Translations under genes and position numbers: made by a program
Source: Lantana camara
Taxonomy: Eukaryota > Streptophyta > Magnoliopsida > Lamiales > Verbenaceae
Assembly (NCBI GenBank): GCA_037501455.1
Contig: CM074855.1
Coordinates: forward strand, 30,103,001-30,167,000
DNA length: 64,000 nucleotides
Direction of reading: 5' to 3'
Shown here: piece after piece, positions 48,116 through 59,712 of the stretch
How positions within the stretch are numbered: the stretch's first letter is position 1
Layout: the number at the start of each line of letters is the position of its first letter
The notes under the pieces: model-generated
Told to the model about the DNA's origin: nothing
What the model saw: the letters and a program-made list of their open reading frames with translations, nothing else
The model's database searches: none

Positions 48116-51100
48116 TCCTTAAGTGGTATCAGAGCCCGGTTGCAAAACCGGGGTTCTTTGTGTCGTGTCATGTCATGTCAAGTATAGGTCGAACGGCTTA
48201 GGAACAACGTGTCAACGTGTGCACCGCATTGATCATGAGCATTGTTATTGAAATTTGACGTGGAAAATTTATTATTCACTGTGTTTAACTTAAATTTTAT
48301 TAATTTAAGTGTTGCATTTTGCATTAATAAGTGCTTTTGATGCTAACTACGTGTCATATGCACTTACTAACCGGCATGCATTCATACTTGAGATGAGTTG
48401 TGATTTTAGGATATTCTTACAACATCAAACCACGGCCAATTCTCCCGATCACAATAACTCATCATGAGCCCTACTTTCAAGCATGGAGGATGTAAGGGAT
48501 GTACCGGGGATTTTATACAAGAATTTGAGAGTCCTGACCTTCTTTAATCGGGCCATGATCCGAGTGATGGAATCCGAGATGGAAAACTCAACTTGCGGGA
48601 ATAATTGATAAGTACTACCAAGAAGTGATGAGCATTCGAAAGGATAGTAGTGGGTGTGTGATGTCTACCATTCACAAGATCAACACATGCACCTACATTA
48701 CCAGGGTTAATCAACCGGTTCCTTAGGATTACTTAATTCAAGAAAGAAGCAAAGGAAAACTTCAAGGGTATTTTATTTCGAGGTTTGGGTCGATGAAAGG
48801 GCGATGATAACCAAGAGGATCCAAGGTAAAATATGTTTCTTGATAAGTGAGCAATGAAGATCTCGAGGATGGGCTTCCAAGAAAATCAAGCTATTACAAA
48901 TCAAGTTTGAAGAATAATAGGGTCAATGAATGGTGAGCAACACAAATTTGCAAGGAAGAGCTTTCAAATAAACCAAATGCATTAGAAATTAAGTCCGGGG
49001 AACAAAGGAAAATGAGTGATGACTTGGGATACTTGGGCTCCGGACAAGGTAGGAATCGAAGTTGGAGAAGATAAAGAAAGTCGAGCAGCACAGAGATATG
49101 GAGCAATAAATGGAAATGATAAAGGAAGACAAAGAACCTTTGGAGGAGATTATAAAACCAAGCGTAAACAATTGGAGGGCGAGTGCATTCCATTGATATA
49201 AATTCGTAAAGTATAAGTCAAGAAAACTTCAAATGGAGTGAAAATCAAGATGAAGATTCCGACAACAATTGGAAATCCAATTTTGGGAAATGATCGAAAT
49301 ACCCAATTCTGTGACCGTAGAAGATTTTGGAATCAAGAATTGTGATATCGGGCCATGGAAACACACCATTTGATACAAGAACACTTTAAGGATTTAGAAG
49401 ACCGTGGGGAAAACGAGAGTTGATCAACAAGCTCAAACCAAAGCCGTAATTAAGAAAATGGAGAACAAAATTTCTGGGCTAAAGCTTACCACCACGGTGA
49501 CAGGTTCGACACATTCATGGCACGTGCATCATACACTGTATTAAATTATTTAATCTTCTATATTTATATATATGTGTGTGCATCTTTACTTGACATGCTT
49601 GCTCTAATGTGCTGCATCTCTAATTGTTGGCTATGTGCATTGGCATCTTAATCCAACATGCATGGTTTAGTGTTTATTTGATAGGGAATTTTCTTCCTCT
49701 CCGTTTATCAAATGCTACTTCAACCAATCCATATTCGAATCGAGCTAAGGAGGAATTTTGGGTGGTAAAGTGTAGATTGAAGGAAGGAAAGAAATGTGGA
49801 GGCTTGGAAAGTAGAACTGGAGGTTAGAATAGATGAAGGAGGTGGTTATCCCTGCCGAATCATTTCAACGTAAGTGTGAGCAATATCTACGGACACGTGG
49901 CTTGACTAGGACCTTGATATCAAGGAAGGTAAGATGAAGAAGTTGGGAGTCTCATATTCTAGGAGTGATAGAACAAGTTCAAAAGTTTGGGATAGAAACT
50001 TTTAAGGGGGAGAGCCGACCGGGAAATAAATTGAATTCACGGTTGTGCTCGGATGAGTTACTTTTAATAGGGACAATGGTAATTCAAGATCCCCAAGCAA
50101 CGAGATTCTACAAGGAATGATAAGAGATGAAGTAGAAGATTATGACAATTGACGAATTTTAAGATCAAAGTGGAAAACTTCATGACCGTCATGAGGAAAT
50201 TTCGAGAATAGTTTTGAAAGGGTAAGTGTTTCAAGGGTTGAAAATGGGTATGCGAGAAATAATGGGAATTGAAGTGATAAGACAAGGCAAAGGAATGATT
50301 GATGGTAACTGCGGTTGAAGAAGTAACCTTGTTGGTTTCTTAACATGAGAAGTACAAGCTAAATCTCCACAGGTTGGAAAAGATCGTATCTGGTATAACG
50401 TGTTTCATGCTTAGGAATTTGGGACCGTGAAGGAATTTCATAAATTTGGCAGGGAGAGTATTCGGTAAAGGAAAAAGCCGATCAGGTCATCATATTCTAT
50501 GATGGGAAAAGTGAAAGTCAATTTAATAGGGCGTTGGAAGTGAAAGGTCTAGGAGAGACCACAACTTAAACAACATGGGAATTCTGGCTCGTCTGTCATT
50601 TTTCCACAATAATCCGGGGATGCTACTAGAATGGAAATAGAAATTCGGACTGCTAAAACCTAGCTCGGGCATTCAATAAGGGTTTAGTTTAATTCATAGA
50701 GAATGTTGAATTAATTGGGTTGAGTTCAAGCACACACTCAAGATTAGAGGATCGACCGTGGATCAAAAACCGGGTGATCATTGAAGCCTTGAGCACATCG
50801 TGCATTTTAAGCCGTGGCACTAGGGATAAAAATGAATCTCTAACAAAAAAAAAAAAAAAAAATCCTGCTTTGAATCGAATCACTATAATGGAATATTCCC
50901 GAACAACGGTGAACGGTACATCAAGCATCCATGGCATATGCATACATGCGACTTTTAGTTTGAATAATTTTATGACGCTAAGTGCTTTGATTGCTTGTTG
51001 TAATAACTGCTTTTGCATGATAGATACTTGACGTATTTGATATCTTCTACTTGTTTCTTGTGTGGTTGTTGTGATTATTTATTTAATTGTTGTTTTGAGA

Positions 51101-51452
51101 GCTTGGGAGTTTCTTTTTCTTTGTGTTCGAGAGACGGGGTTCTCTCATTGTTGTTTGAGGGACGGGGTTCTCTCTTTGCTGTTTGTGAGAGACGGGGTTC
51201 TCTCCTTCTTGCCCGAAAGACGGGGTTCTTTCATTGTCTGTTACCTGCTTAGACTTTCGAGTGCTTAGGTTTTGGTGAGTTGAGGGCCGTGACTTAACAG
51301 CGTTTGAAGACCCTTGTTGCTTGAAGACCTTTTTCGAACTAATTCCTGACGGGGAGTTGCTAACCCGCGTGGGATGAACACTGGAAAGTTTACACAAAGT
51401 TCAGAATCAAGGCAGTGGACCTGGGGACAGGTCCTTCTTAAGGGGGAGAGGT
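48116..51452 (+). other. Interior of the non-coding element
   Basis: The primer site TGGTATCAGAGCCCGG lies at 48124-48139. After it there is no recognisable gag, protease, RT, RNase H or integrase motif in any frame, and the longest frames (under 110 codons) run equally on both strands. A poly-A tract lies at about 50846-50862. Near the 3' end is the four-hairpin array (51129-51232), and the polypurine tract ends the region. Confidence 0.8.
51129..51232 (+). repeat. Four tandem hairpins with a paired base change
   Basis: Units lie at 51129-51146, 51157-51174, 51187-51204 and 51215-51232 (spacing 28, 30 and 28). Units 1 and 3 read GAGAGACGGGGTTCTCTC, a 6-bp stem with loop CGGGGT. Unit 2 reads GAGGGA on the left arm (a G-U pair in RNA). 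Unit 4 reads GAAAGA...TCTTTC, with both arms changed together so that pairing is kept. The loop is constant in all four. Confidence 0.85.
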
Positions 51453-54400
51453 TGTAACGCCCCGACTTTCCGGCCGTACAGGTATGACGTCACGAGTGGG
51501 TTAGACCGAGAGTTATGTGACTTATATGTGTTTTATATGCTAAGTGGACTTTTAATATATTCTACTTTCGTGAATTAATTTCCATTACGTGACCTAGATG
51601 ATTTATATGAACCTTGATTATGCTATTTAAATTCGTTTATAACATGTTTTCTTGCTAATTAAAAGTTTTATTTCACTTATGCACTTATTTGAAATTATAT
51701 GAAATCCTTGGACTCAATCGAACTTTTAATTAGACCCCAATTGCTCACCTATCCGAACCTTGGGACCCAAATCGAGTACTTAATTTGTGGAGGGACCAAA
51801 GTGCAATTCTCCCATTTTCCTTCCCTACATTACACGATCCTTTCCCCTCCCCCTCACATTTCATTCATTCTTTTTCCCCTTTCTCTTCCAAGAGAAACTC
51901 TAAACCCTTTATCCCTTCTTCCCCCAAATCGGACCCAAGCAAAAACAAGGAAGGCAAGGGATTCAAACTCATTCCTCTCCATTCAAGACAAGAACTCAAG
52001 CTCTTATCCTCCTCCTCTCCTTGCATTTCTCCAAGGTATTATGTGGATTTTGTATATATGTTAATTAAGATAGAGTTTGAATTTCTTTGAGTTTGAAGCA
52101 TGAATTTGTATGTATTTGTTGCTCTAATACTTGAATCCATGAGTTTTATGTTTGGTTGTTTCTATTCTTGGAGCAAGGGTATGTGTATGTATATATGTGT
52201 ACATAGGTGTATGTATATGTATTTATATTTGTTGGGTTTGTGAATTAATGTGTTCTTAATTGCCCTAAACTTGCGTTTGATGTTCCTACGTGGTATACTA
52301 AATGTTTTAAGTGATTTGGGTTGAGTTTTGAGGTGTTTTGGTGATTTTTGGTCTTCTCCCGCGTTTGTGCCCTGTTTTCTGCATTTTTTTCGCCACTGAC
52401 CTAAATCCACGAGGGTGGATTTTTCCTTTTGGAAAAATCCACGGGGGTGGATTTGATGCAGAAACGTTGGACCCTCCCCTGTTTCAGCCTGAGATTGTTT
52501 TGCTTCGTTCTCCCTCATACGAACTCGGATTGACCTGATTTTTGAACCCAAGGAAACCTCTTGAAATCTAGAACATCCTCCAATTGGAATCATCTTAATA
52601 TCTTTTCTCATTTATGAGATATGATCAATTAATTTTGGTGTCTCCACTTCTTTGACAATCTGCATTCATCCAACTTCGAACCTACGTCATTTTCACCTCG
52701 CTTTGAACCGTGATTCGTGCCACATATCCTTGAAAACATCTATGTGTCTAGTTTCACCTCCAACAAGCAAAACTTAATTCCAATTTCTCAAACTCAAGTT
52801 ATACCCAATTTTCTACAGCTTGCGCATCTTCGTAAATTGTCAACTTTTCCTAACTTTTGCTAAACTTGGCCTAAACTCGTTCTATCGCCTTCCATGCACC
52901 TCCTAGACTCCTTATGTGACTTATATGCGTTATATACATGCCTAATTGATCCTTATGCATTTTTAACATGTATTGTAATTTATTATGGATTGATTGAATG
53001 ATTGAATCATTTATGTGTTTAAAATGAACTTAATGGTGTGCATGAACATGATCACATCAACTCATGACATTTTATGATCCATTGTGTACTGAATCATGAC
53101 ATAGCATTTCACGAACACCTCATGTTAATGCCGTGCGTCCTAATTGGTTTCATATTGATTCATTTCTCATGAGTACACATTATGTCTTTCTCTTGTACAG
53201 TTCATCTCCAGGGAGGAGATATCATGATCAATAGGCACCCGACCTAGCTTGTATCCTCGTTGCCTTCTTCCAGGTGAGGGTGTTTTCGTTCTAGTTATGT
53301 ATAAAACTCTATAACCCTTATGTGACAAGTTTTGGCCTAAAACCTTATGTATATATATGTTATCTTTACAAGTGGAGTCATTGAGTAAATTCTTCTGAAA
53401 TTATACATATGAGCATATATAAGCTTAAAAATGGTTTTGTAATGAGGCTATGCTCCAAACCGTGTGTCTTCATGCTAGCTGCGGATTAGGATGACACGGA
53501 GAGGTACGTATATAGCATATGCCGAGTTACACGGTAAGGTATGATTTCTTATAGTATGTATCCAAAGTATGAAGTAAATGTTTTGGCGAGATTATGTATG
53601 TATGTTATGATTGCACGGGCCCAGGGACTTAGTGCAAGTGGCTATCCGGGGAGGCAAGGGCCGACGGTGATCCCTTGTACTAGTCCCAACCATTTAACAG
53701 AGACCTGAACTCGCTAGGAGATTAGCGTGGAATGGTAGCTGAGCGCCCTTGGGGGATTCATGTACCCCCCTGGGTCAATGTATGAGGTGGTCGGGCCTTG
53801 CAAACCCGTCCACCACCTGGAGGAAGAAGGTTGGAACTTATTTTATGATTATGATTATGAGTATGATTATGTTTATGATTGATAGGCACCGTGCGGGAAG
53901 GCCGGGACACGGATTGCCCAAACGAATATGTTTAGGATATGATATATGATCTGCGTGTATTATGATATATTGCATGACCACCTATTTAAGATATTAATGA
54001 TATTTGTCGTACACGGTCTGAGTTTGGTTGGAGATTATGCACGCTCACTCGCCGAGCCATTATGTTTATGTATGAATTATGAACTTATTGAATTTAATAT
54101 GAATTAGTCGTAAAATCCGAGCATTACTTAGTCCTTTTATTGCCCTCGTGGGAACTAACTTTAAATAAAACTTTGCTCGGGATTTATGACCTGCATGTGC
54201 ATGTTTTTATATATATATATATATGTATAGCTCCTGCTCGCTCAGTCTTCTAGAGACTGACCCCTCTTTCCCCCTTCTCAGTTCTTGCAGGTGTTGGCTA
54301 GGCGGGAGTCGAGTCATTGCATTCTTGATCGAGTCACACTTGTACACTCGAGTCCCATTTCATATTGATATGTTATAATCGTATCTCCTGACGTAATTGG

Positions 54401-54739
54401 GCCTGTGTGCCAACTATGATTCATTGTTGATTATTGCTTCGGGACAGGTTGCATGTTTAGCTGAACCCGTTGTTAGGATGCATGATGGATTTAAATTATG
54501 TATTGGAATTGTTGGACTTGTAGTAATTGTTGGGAAGTATGAATTATATGTTATTGCTTCCGCATTGCACCTTTGGTTTTCTTGAGTTATTTGGTATGGG
54601 GTTAGATTCCGCCTAGCAAGGTTTTTTTTATTTTGTCTCCCGTTCGCTATGAGTCCGGTTCATGCTTGGACTATCCATTTCATGTGTGGACTAGACTCAT
54701 AGTGCGGGGGATGTGGCACCTATCGTCCCGGGTGCTACA
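51453..54739 (+). repeat. 3' LTR of the non-coding element
   Basis: This LTR is 3287 bp and almost identical to the 5' LTR. Observed differences include A/T near 44909/51531, A/C near 45785/52407, G/T and C/T near 46020-46035/52642-52657 and G/T near 47397/54019. Confidence 0.93.
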
Positions 54740-55259
54740 AATGTGGCCTATAGAATTCATACTTTCAAACTTCCAAGGGTCACCTTTGGCGGGGAAGTTA
54801 TACCCTCGAGAGACTTATTCTGGAGATGCATTTAATGCGGTCCTTTCACTTTGACCGCTCGGATTGTCAGGCATTAAATGCAACTGGGAGAGTGGGCGCG
54901 TCTTTTCAGAAAACGGCGCGTGAACCTTGGGGATGTGTGTGTCGGTTTGCAAAAGTGGGTAGTTACCTAGGCGGGAATGATTACAACTTTTGAATTTATT
55001 GCCCAAATCCCACCAACTCTCTCCTATAAAAAGGGAGACATCCATTTACAAATCCCTTTTCACGTAATAATTTCTTCAGAGCAGTTTAGGATTTCATAAA
55101 TTCCTTTGCATCCTTAGGCAGATTCCGGCGACTTCAAGACTCCCAAACTTAGGTATTTTTTCGAATCCTTTTCTAACTTTTCTCACTTGCTAACCTTAGA
55201 TCAGTAGGCATTCTCCTCCTCTTCACTTCTTCCGATACACCCATCTCCCATCTTCCACC
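54740..55259 (+). promoter_or_regulatory. Promoter and leader of the antisense gene in the Tat-type element
   Basis: A plus-strand TATA box (TATAAAAAG, 55025-55033) lies about 230 bp before the first ATG. The leader appears to contain an intron: GTATTTTTTCGAATCC at about 55153 begins it and TAACCTTAG at about 55200 ends it. The direction is opposite to the element's own transcription. Confidence 0.55.
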
Positions 55260-58099
55260 ATGTCTGGCGAGTACACTGATGAGGTAGTCAGAGAAATAGA
55301 GGACATGGCAAGTTCTAGTTCTCCTTCTCACAATCCTACGCCCAATCACCAAATAGTGGAAGAAATTTTCGGTAAGGCTAGGGATGAAGAACTTAATGCC
55401 GCTATATCGGCCATGGGGGAGCATAATCCAGGAGGAGTAGATCATCTCTTTGAAGAGATGGATTCACTTATAGAAGCAGAGTGTCAAGGGGTGGCTCTTG
55501 CCTTAGTGGAGAGTTCCATTAGGCCACACGGCCACACCGTAACCGTCGCGATCAGGGGTTCACCACCTAGGTAGATGGCCATCCGGCCTTCAGAGGAGCC
55601 CATCGCCAAATGCCAGAAAAGGAACAAGAAAACCAAAGTGCCAGCGGAAGGGAAGAGCTCTGGCATGCAAGCTACTGATAGGACTCCTGACGAGATTAAA
55701 AGTACCATGGCCGTAGGGGATTTGGTTACATTGAGGGCCCCAAGGCATTTGGATGGGAGGTTTGCTTTCCGGTTGTCGAAGGAGCATGAAAGAGCCAATA
55801 ATCCGCCTCCCGGAGAGATGAAGGTGTATAAAGACATTATAGCCGCTGGGGGATTAAGATTTCCTATTCCTGTCCCCATGGCGAGCATCCTCAACTACTT
55901 GAATTTGAGCCCCTCGCAGATCCTTCCCAATGGGATAGCCCTCATCAATGCCTTCATCATTCTGATGAAGTGTACTGGGTATGAACCTTCAATTCACAAC
56001 TACACAAGTCTGTTCCAAGTGGCCCGTTCACCCCGCTCGTCTTCGAGGGCAGGGTTCTGTCCAAGCGAAATCCAACCTAAGGTTGATTGATTCCCCCTCG
56101 AGTTGTTATAGTACTGAGTGGAAGGAAAAGTTCTTCTTTGTAAAGGCTCTCGAGGGTGAAGATTTTAGAGTTCCACGAGCGGGTTATTCATGAAGATGGG
56201 CCCCTTGTAAAATCCCTTTTGGAGCCTGCTTTTCCCATAAAATGGGTCCAGGATCTGGCCCTTGCGATGAAGAACAAAGGTTGGCTCATTTCAGCCAAGG
56301 ATTTGATGGATGATGAAGAGTTGTTATTCCTCTGTGGGCTTGTGAGCCCTTCTAACATGATTGCTAACCCTTCCGAGCGGAGTTTGGAATGTGATGGTTA
56401 GAATCTAGGATACTAACTTTTAGATAGGAATACTAACTTTATCCCTTGAAATCTTGAAAGGAAAATTGATCCTCGTTTTCTGTCCTTGTTAGGTGTAAGC
56501 ATACTGATGGCAGGGGAAGTATGGCAAATGTGGCTCAACTGCTGGGCGCTCGAAAGAATCAGAGGCGCCCTCAACAGCAGCAGCAATGGTCGGACAGCTC
56601 GAGTGGCGGTCGAGGAGGCGATCGCGGGGGTGGCCTTGGCAAAAGTTCGAGCACCCCCGAAAGGGGCCGAGGGAAAGGCCGTAGGGCCACCTCTGAGACC
56701 AAGATTGTCCCTCGCCAGGGGGATTCTTCCGCTCAACGAGGCGGGGAGCTGCCTCTTCAATTAGCTCCTAACGAACATCAAATGCAACACACGGGTGTTG
56801 TCATTCGCGAGATTCCGGAGGGTCAGACTCCTCCTAGTAGGAAGAGAAAGAGATTTTCAGACACTGTTCCGGTGATTGGAAAGGGCAAGGTTATCGTGGT
56901 GGGCGAGCCTGGTGATGGTGAGACTTCCTCCTTAGAGGGGGAAAGAATTTGGGCTTTCGAGCGCCTAGGCGATCAACTATACCGGCGCCCTTCTTCCTCG
57001 GGTCCCACCCTCCTGAGGGACAATAAGCACGCTCGGAGTTTGGCCCAGAGCGTATTCCAAAGGGTGCAATTCTCTGGGGACCACAGGGAGTTCTTCTCTC
57101 AAAGTACCAACCAGCTGATAGATGATATTTGCTTCTCGATTATTGGGGTAAGCACTATGTTCCTTCTCATGTATCTTTTCATTTTTTTTTTCTTGAAAAT
57201 TTTCTAAGTGTTGGTGCTAACTCTTTCCAGGCTATGTTGCCGAGGGTGATGAACCTGGGTAGGCCCTCGATGACCTTCGCTGAGCGCAAGGCCAAGTATA
57301 AGAAGATGGTTCGGGCCGGCTACCCCACTCAACTCCAGGAGGAGAATGACCTTCTGAGGGCCCAACTTGAGTCCCTCTAAATGGAGTTTGACAAGGTGAA
57401 GAAGGATCTGGATAAGAAGGAAGAGGCTCACAAGAAACTCCGCACCTAGCTAACCCAGGTCAAGGATGATAGTGCAAGTTTGGCTAGGGAGTTGGAGGAT
57501 AGGAACATGCAGTTGTGCAACGGTAAGAAAGAGGCCACTAAAGCGACCAAAATGGCCTGCGAGGAGGAATTCAACAGGCTGCTCCCCGAGCGCATATCTC
57601 AGGCGAACCGCGAGGCTCTCCTGAAGTTCTGCCATTCTAAGGCTTTTGGGTTTGCGGCCACCCTACACTGCTTTGATGAGGCCCAAAAAGCCTTTGATTT
57701 GGCTATGGGCTTGGTGGATGCTTCTTCTCCAGATCTCGAGCACATGGGCCTCCAATATGACGAGAATCTGAGCCTACAAGTGGCGATCGAGGGGAACCCT
57801 GAGGATAACTTGATTGAGCCAGAGTATGCTGATCTGGTCACACTCCTTCAGGGGGAGTTCATAAGGCGCACAAGCCTGTTAAGGAGACTGCCAACGTAGG
57901 AATTAACGAGGGGCCTAATGATGCCACACCTATCCCCGAGGGCCCAACTAATGCTGCAACTCAAGCGCCCGCAACTGAGGAGGCTCCTGCTCCTGCGGTC
58001 GAGACCCTCGAGCCCCAAGTTCCCCAAGTGCCCACTAATACCTCCAATGCTGTGGTGGTGGCCTTAGAAGGCGTCCAAAGCCAAGATGCTCAAACTTAG
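55260..58099 (+). pseudogene. Antisense gene of the Tat-type element, 'putative gypsy-type transposon' domain, broken
   Basis: From MSGEYTDEVVREIEDMASSS the frame runs through the conserved stretch GGLRFPIPVPMASILNYLNL and then SPSQILPNGIALINAF, which I recognise as the domain Pfam calls putative gypsy-type transposon (PF04195). A Gln/Gly/Arg-rich basic exon (about 56489-57149, MANVAQLLGARKNQ, then RKRKRFSD), a GTAAGC...TTTCCAG intron (about 57150-57230), a coiled-coil stretch (57231-57850, LQEENDLLRAQLESL, then LARELEDRNMQL) and a Pro/Ala/Thr-rich end stopping near 58099 follow. In-frame stops lie at 55572-55574, 57378-57380 and 57447-57449, and frames shift near 56090, 56160 and 57855. Its function in these elements is unknown. 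AATAAATATT near 58352 may be its poly-A signal. Confidence 0.75.
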
Positions 58100-59060
58100 T
58101 TTGGAGCATCGCAACACATTGCCCCTCACTAGTATCCCATATGCCCTATAAGTTGTTTATCCTCTGACACCATGGGTACTAGTCGAGATAGGCATCCTAT
58201 GATCTTTTCAAGGGGCTCAATCTCGTAAACAGGAATTAGATAGTTGTACTTGAATCCTTGTCTGTTTCCCTTTAGAATTTGCCTTGTAATCTTTTTGTTA
58301 TTTCAGGCTTGGTAGCCCATCTTTTGTAATTGAACAACTGTTCCTTTTAAATGAATAAATATTACCTTTGAATGAATGCTTTTTGTTCCTTACCTTTGTG
58401 TTTACTTTGTTCACTTATCCTGTTTTGACTCTTGTGTAAGAGGTCGTAGGATGAAGCTAAGTAAAAATGGATATAAAGGATTACCATTATTTATGCAAAG
58501 TAAGAAACGCGAGGGGCCTATTTTTTAGGGCACCTTGGTTAGGTTTTGGGTTACTTAAAGAATTTTCCTTAAGGAGTTATCCATAAGAAATTTTTCTAAG
58601 TGTTGCAAAACCACGAGCGTGAACTAGGAGTAAGGTCTAACCATTTTACTGAAATTATGAGCGTGAGCTAGAAGCAAGGTCTAGCCGCTCTACTGAAATT
58701 ACGAGCGCGAACTAGAAGTAAGGTCTAGTTGCTCTACTTTCATTTTGCTATCTCAGAACTAACTTTAACTTAGTAGTTGGGGATATGTATGCATTATTAA
58801 GCCTTTCGACGCGAAGTTCCCTCGACGTGGAGTTGGCGTTGATAAGTACAATGTGACCCTTGAGTAAGGGATCTGCCCATGTGGGACCTGAGGGGCTTTT
58901 GCCTAGGGTGCCAAAGGGGGATTTGAATAGTGTGTTATAAGTACGCTTTGCACAGAACCTTTTGTTTAGAAGAAGTAAGTTCCTTTACTTTTCTTTTAAA
59001 AGGTATTACATTGAGCCCAAAGTTGATGTTTTACAATGCTCGTTCTTAAGAAATTTAAAC
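58100..59060 (+). other. Non-coding part of the Tat-type element, with tandem repeat
   Basis: It contains the 3' flank of the antisense gene and then no coding sequence. Three tandem copies of a 44-bp unit (starts 58615, 58659 and 58703), each reading roughly GAGCGTGAACTAGAAGTAAGG followed by TCTA and a CTACT block, end near 58746. Confidence 0.75.
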
Positions 59061-59712
59061 ATAAAACCTTTTGAGATTGCAAGCATTCCACAGTCGAGGG
59101 AGACGCTTGCCTTGGAGTGTTTCCAGCATGTAAGTGTTATTGGCCCTCACTTGGGTAACCTTGAATGGTCCTTCCTAACTTGGGTCTAACTTGCCCACAT
59201 GCCTTGACAATTCAACTTTCTTTAAAACCAGATCTCCTAACTGGAAGGTTCTTTCCTTAACACACTTGTTGTATTGACGAGCCACTGAGGCCTTGTATTT
59301 ATGGATATGCATCCAAGTATTATCCCTCCTTTCTTCTAAAAGATCCAGCTCGAGCGTGCAATTCCCATAGTTGGTTTCAAGCTCGAAGTAGGCGACACGT
59401 GCAGATTCTTGTGCTATTTCTGCAGGTACCATAGCTTTTGTACCATACACAAGGGAATAGAGGGTTTCTCCTATGGTGGCTCGAGGAGTTGTGTGAAAGG
59501 CCCATAAGGCTCCTTGTAGCTCTTCAGCCCATTCTCCTTTCTTGCTCTCGAGAATTGTTTTGAAATGCTACAAGATGATCCTGTTGGTGACTTCAGCTTG
59601 ACCGTTGGCTTGGGGATGCCCCACGGAAGTGAAGCGTTGTTCAATTCCCAGCTCCAAGCACCACTCTCGGGTGTCTGCAGTGATAAATTGGGACAAAAAA
59701 TGGTGTAAAAAA
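59061..59712 (-). pseudogene. Integrase C-terminal part of the Tat-type element, broken
   Basis: The minus strand begins mid-core at FITADTREWCLELGIEQRFT, then HPQANGQAEVTNRII, with the catalytic Glu in the second motif. After a stop near 59565-59567 it continues through TKAMVPAEIAQESARV and HKYKASVARQYNKCV to FQLGDLVLKKVE. A second stop (TAG near 59175, at a position that is normally Trp) precedes GPFKVTQV and the end near 59061. The 5' end abuts the LTR exactly, with the first catalytic Asp missing, which marks the deletion junction. Confidence 0.85.

Larger units (their letters stand above)
44831..54739 (+). mobile_element. Very young non-coding LTR element (LARD-like), nested in the Tat-type element
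   Basis: The 9909-bp element has exact AATGT duplications (44826-44830 and 54740-54744). Its LTRs (44831-48115, 3285 bp; 51453-54739, 3287 bp) differ at only about a dozen bases plus one AT unit. It has a perfect tRNA-Met primer site, and its polypurine tract (TTAAGGGGGAGAGG, about 51438-51451) is the same as that of the dead Gypsy element at 6523. The 3.3-kb interior has no gag or pol. It is therefore a large non-autonomous derivative, probably mobilised in trans by a Tekay/Del-like Gypsy element, as the shared LTR ends, primer site and purine tract imply. Confidence 0.93.

Noticed and set aside
51013..51252. Overlapping 68-79-codon frames rich in Cys, Phe and Leu
   Set aside because: They translate the hairpin array in two frames and have no family features. 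The RNA structure explains the repeats.
55572..55574. Programmed stop readthrough in the antisense gene
   Set aside because: Several other stops and frame shifts occur downstream, so simple decay is the better explanation.
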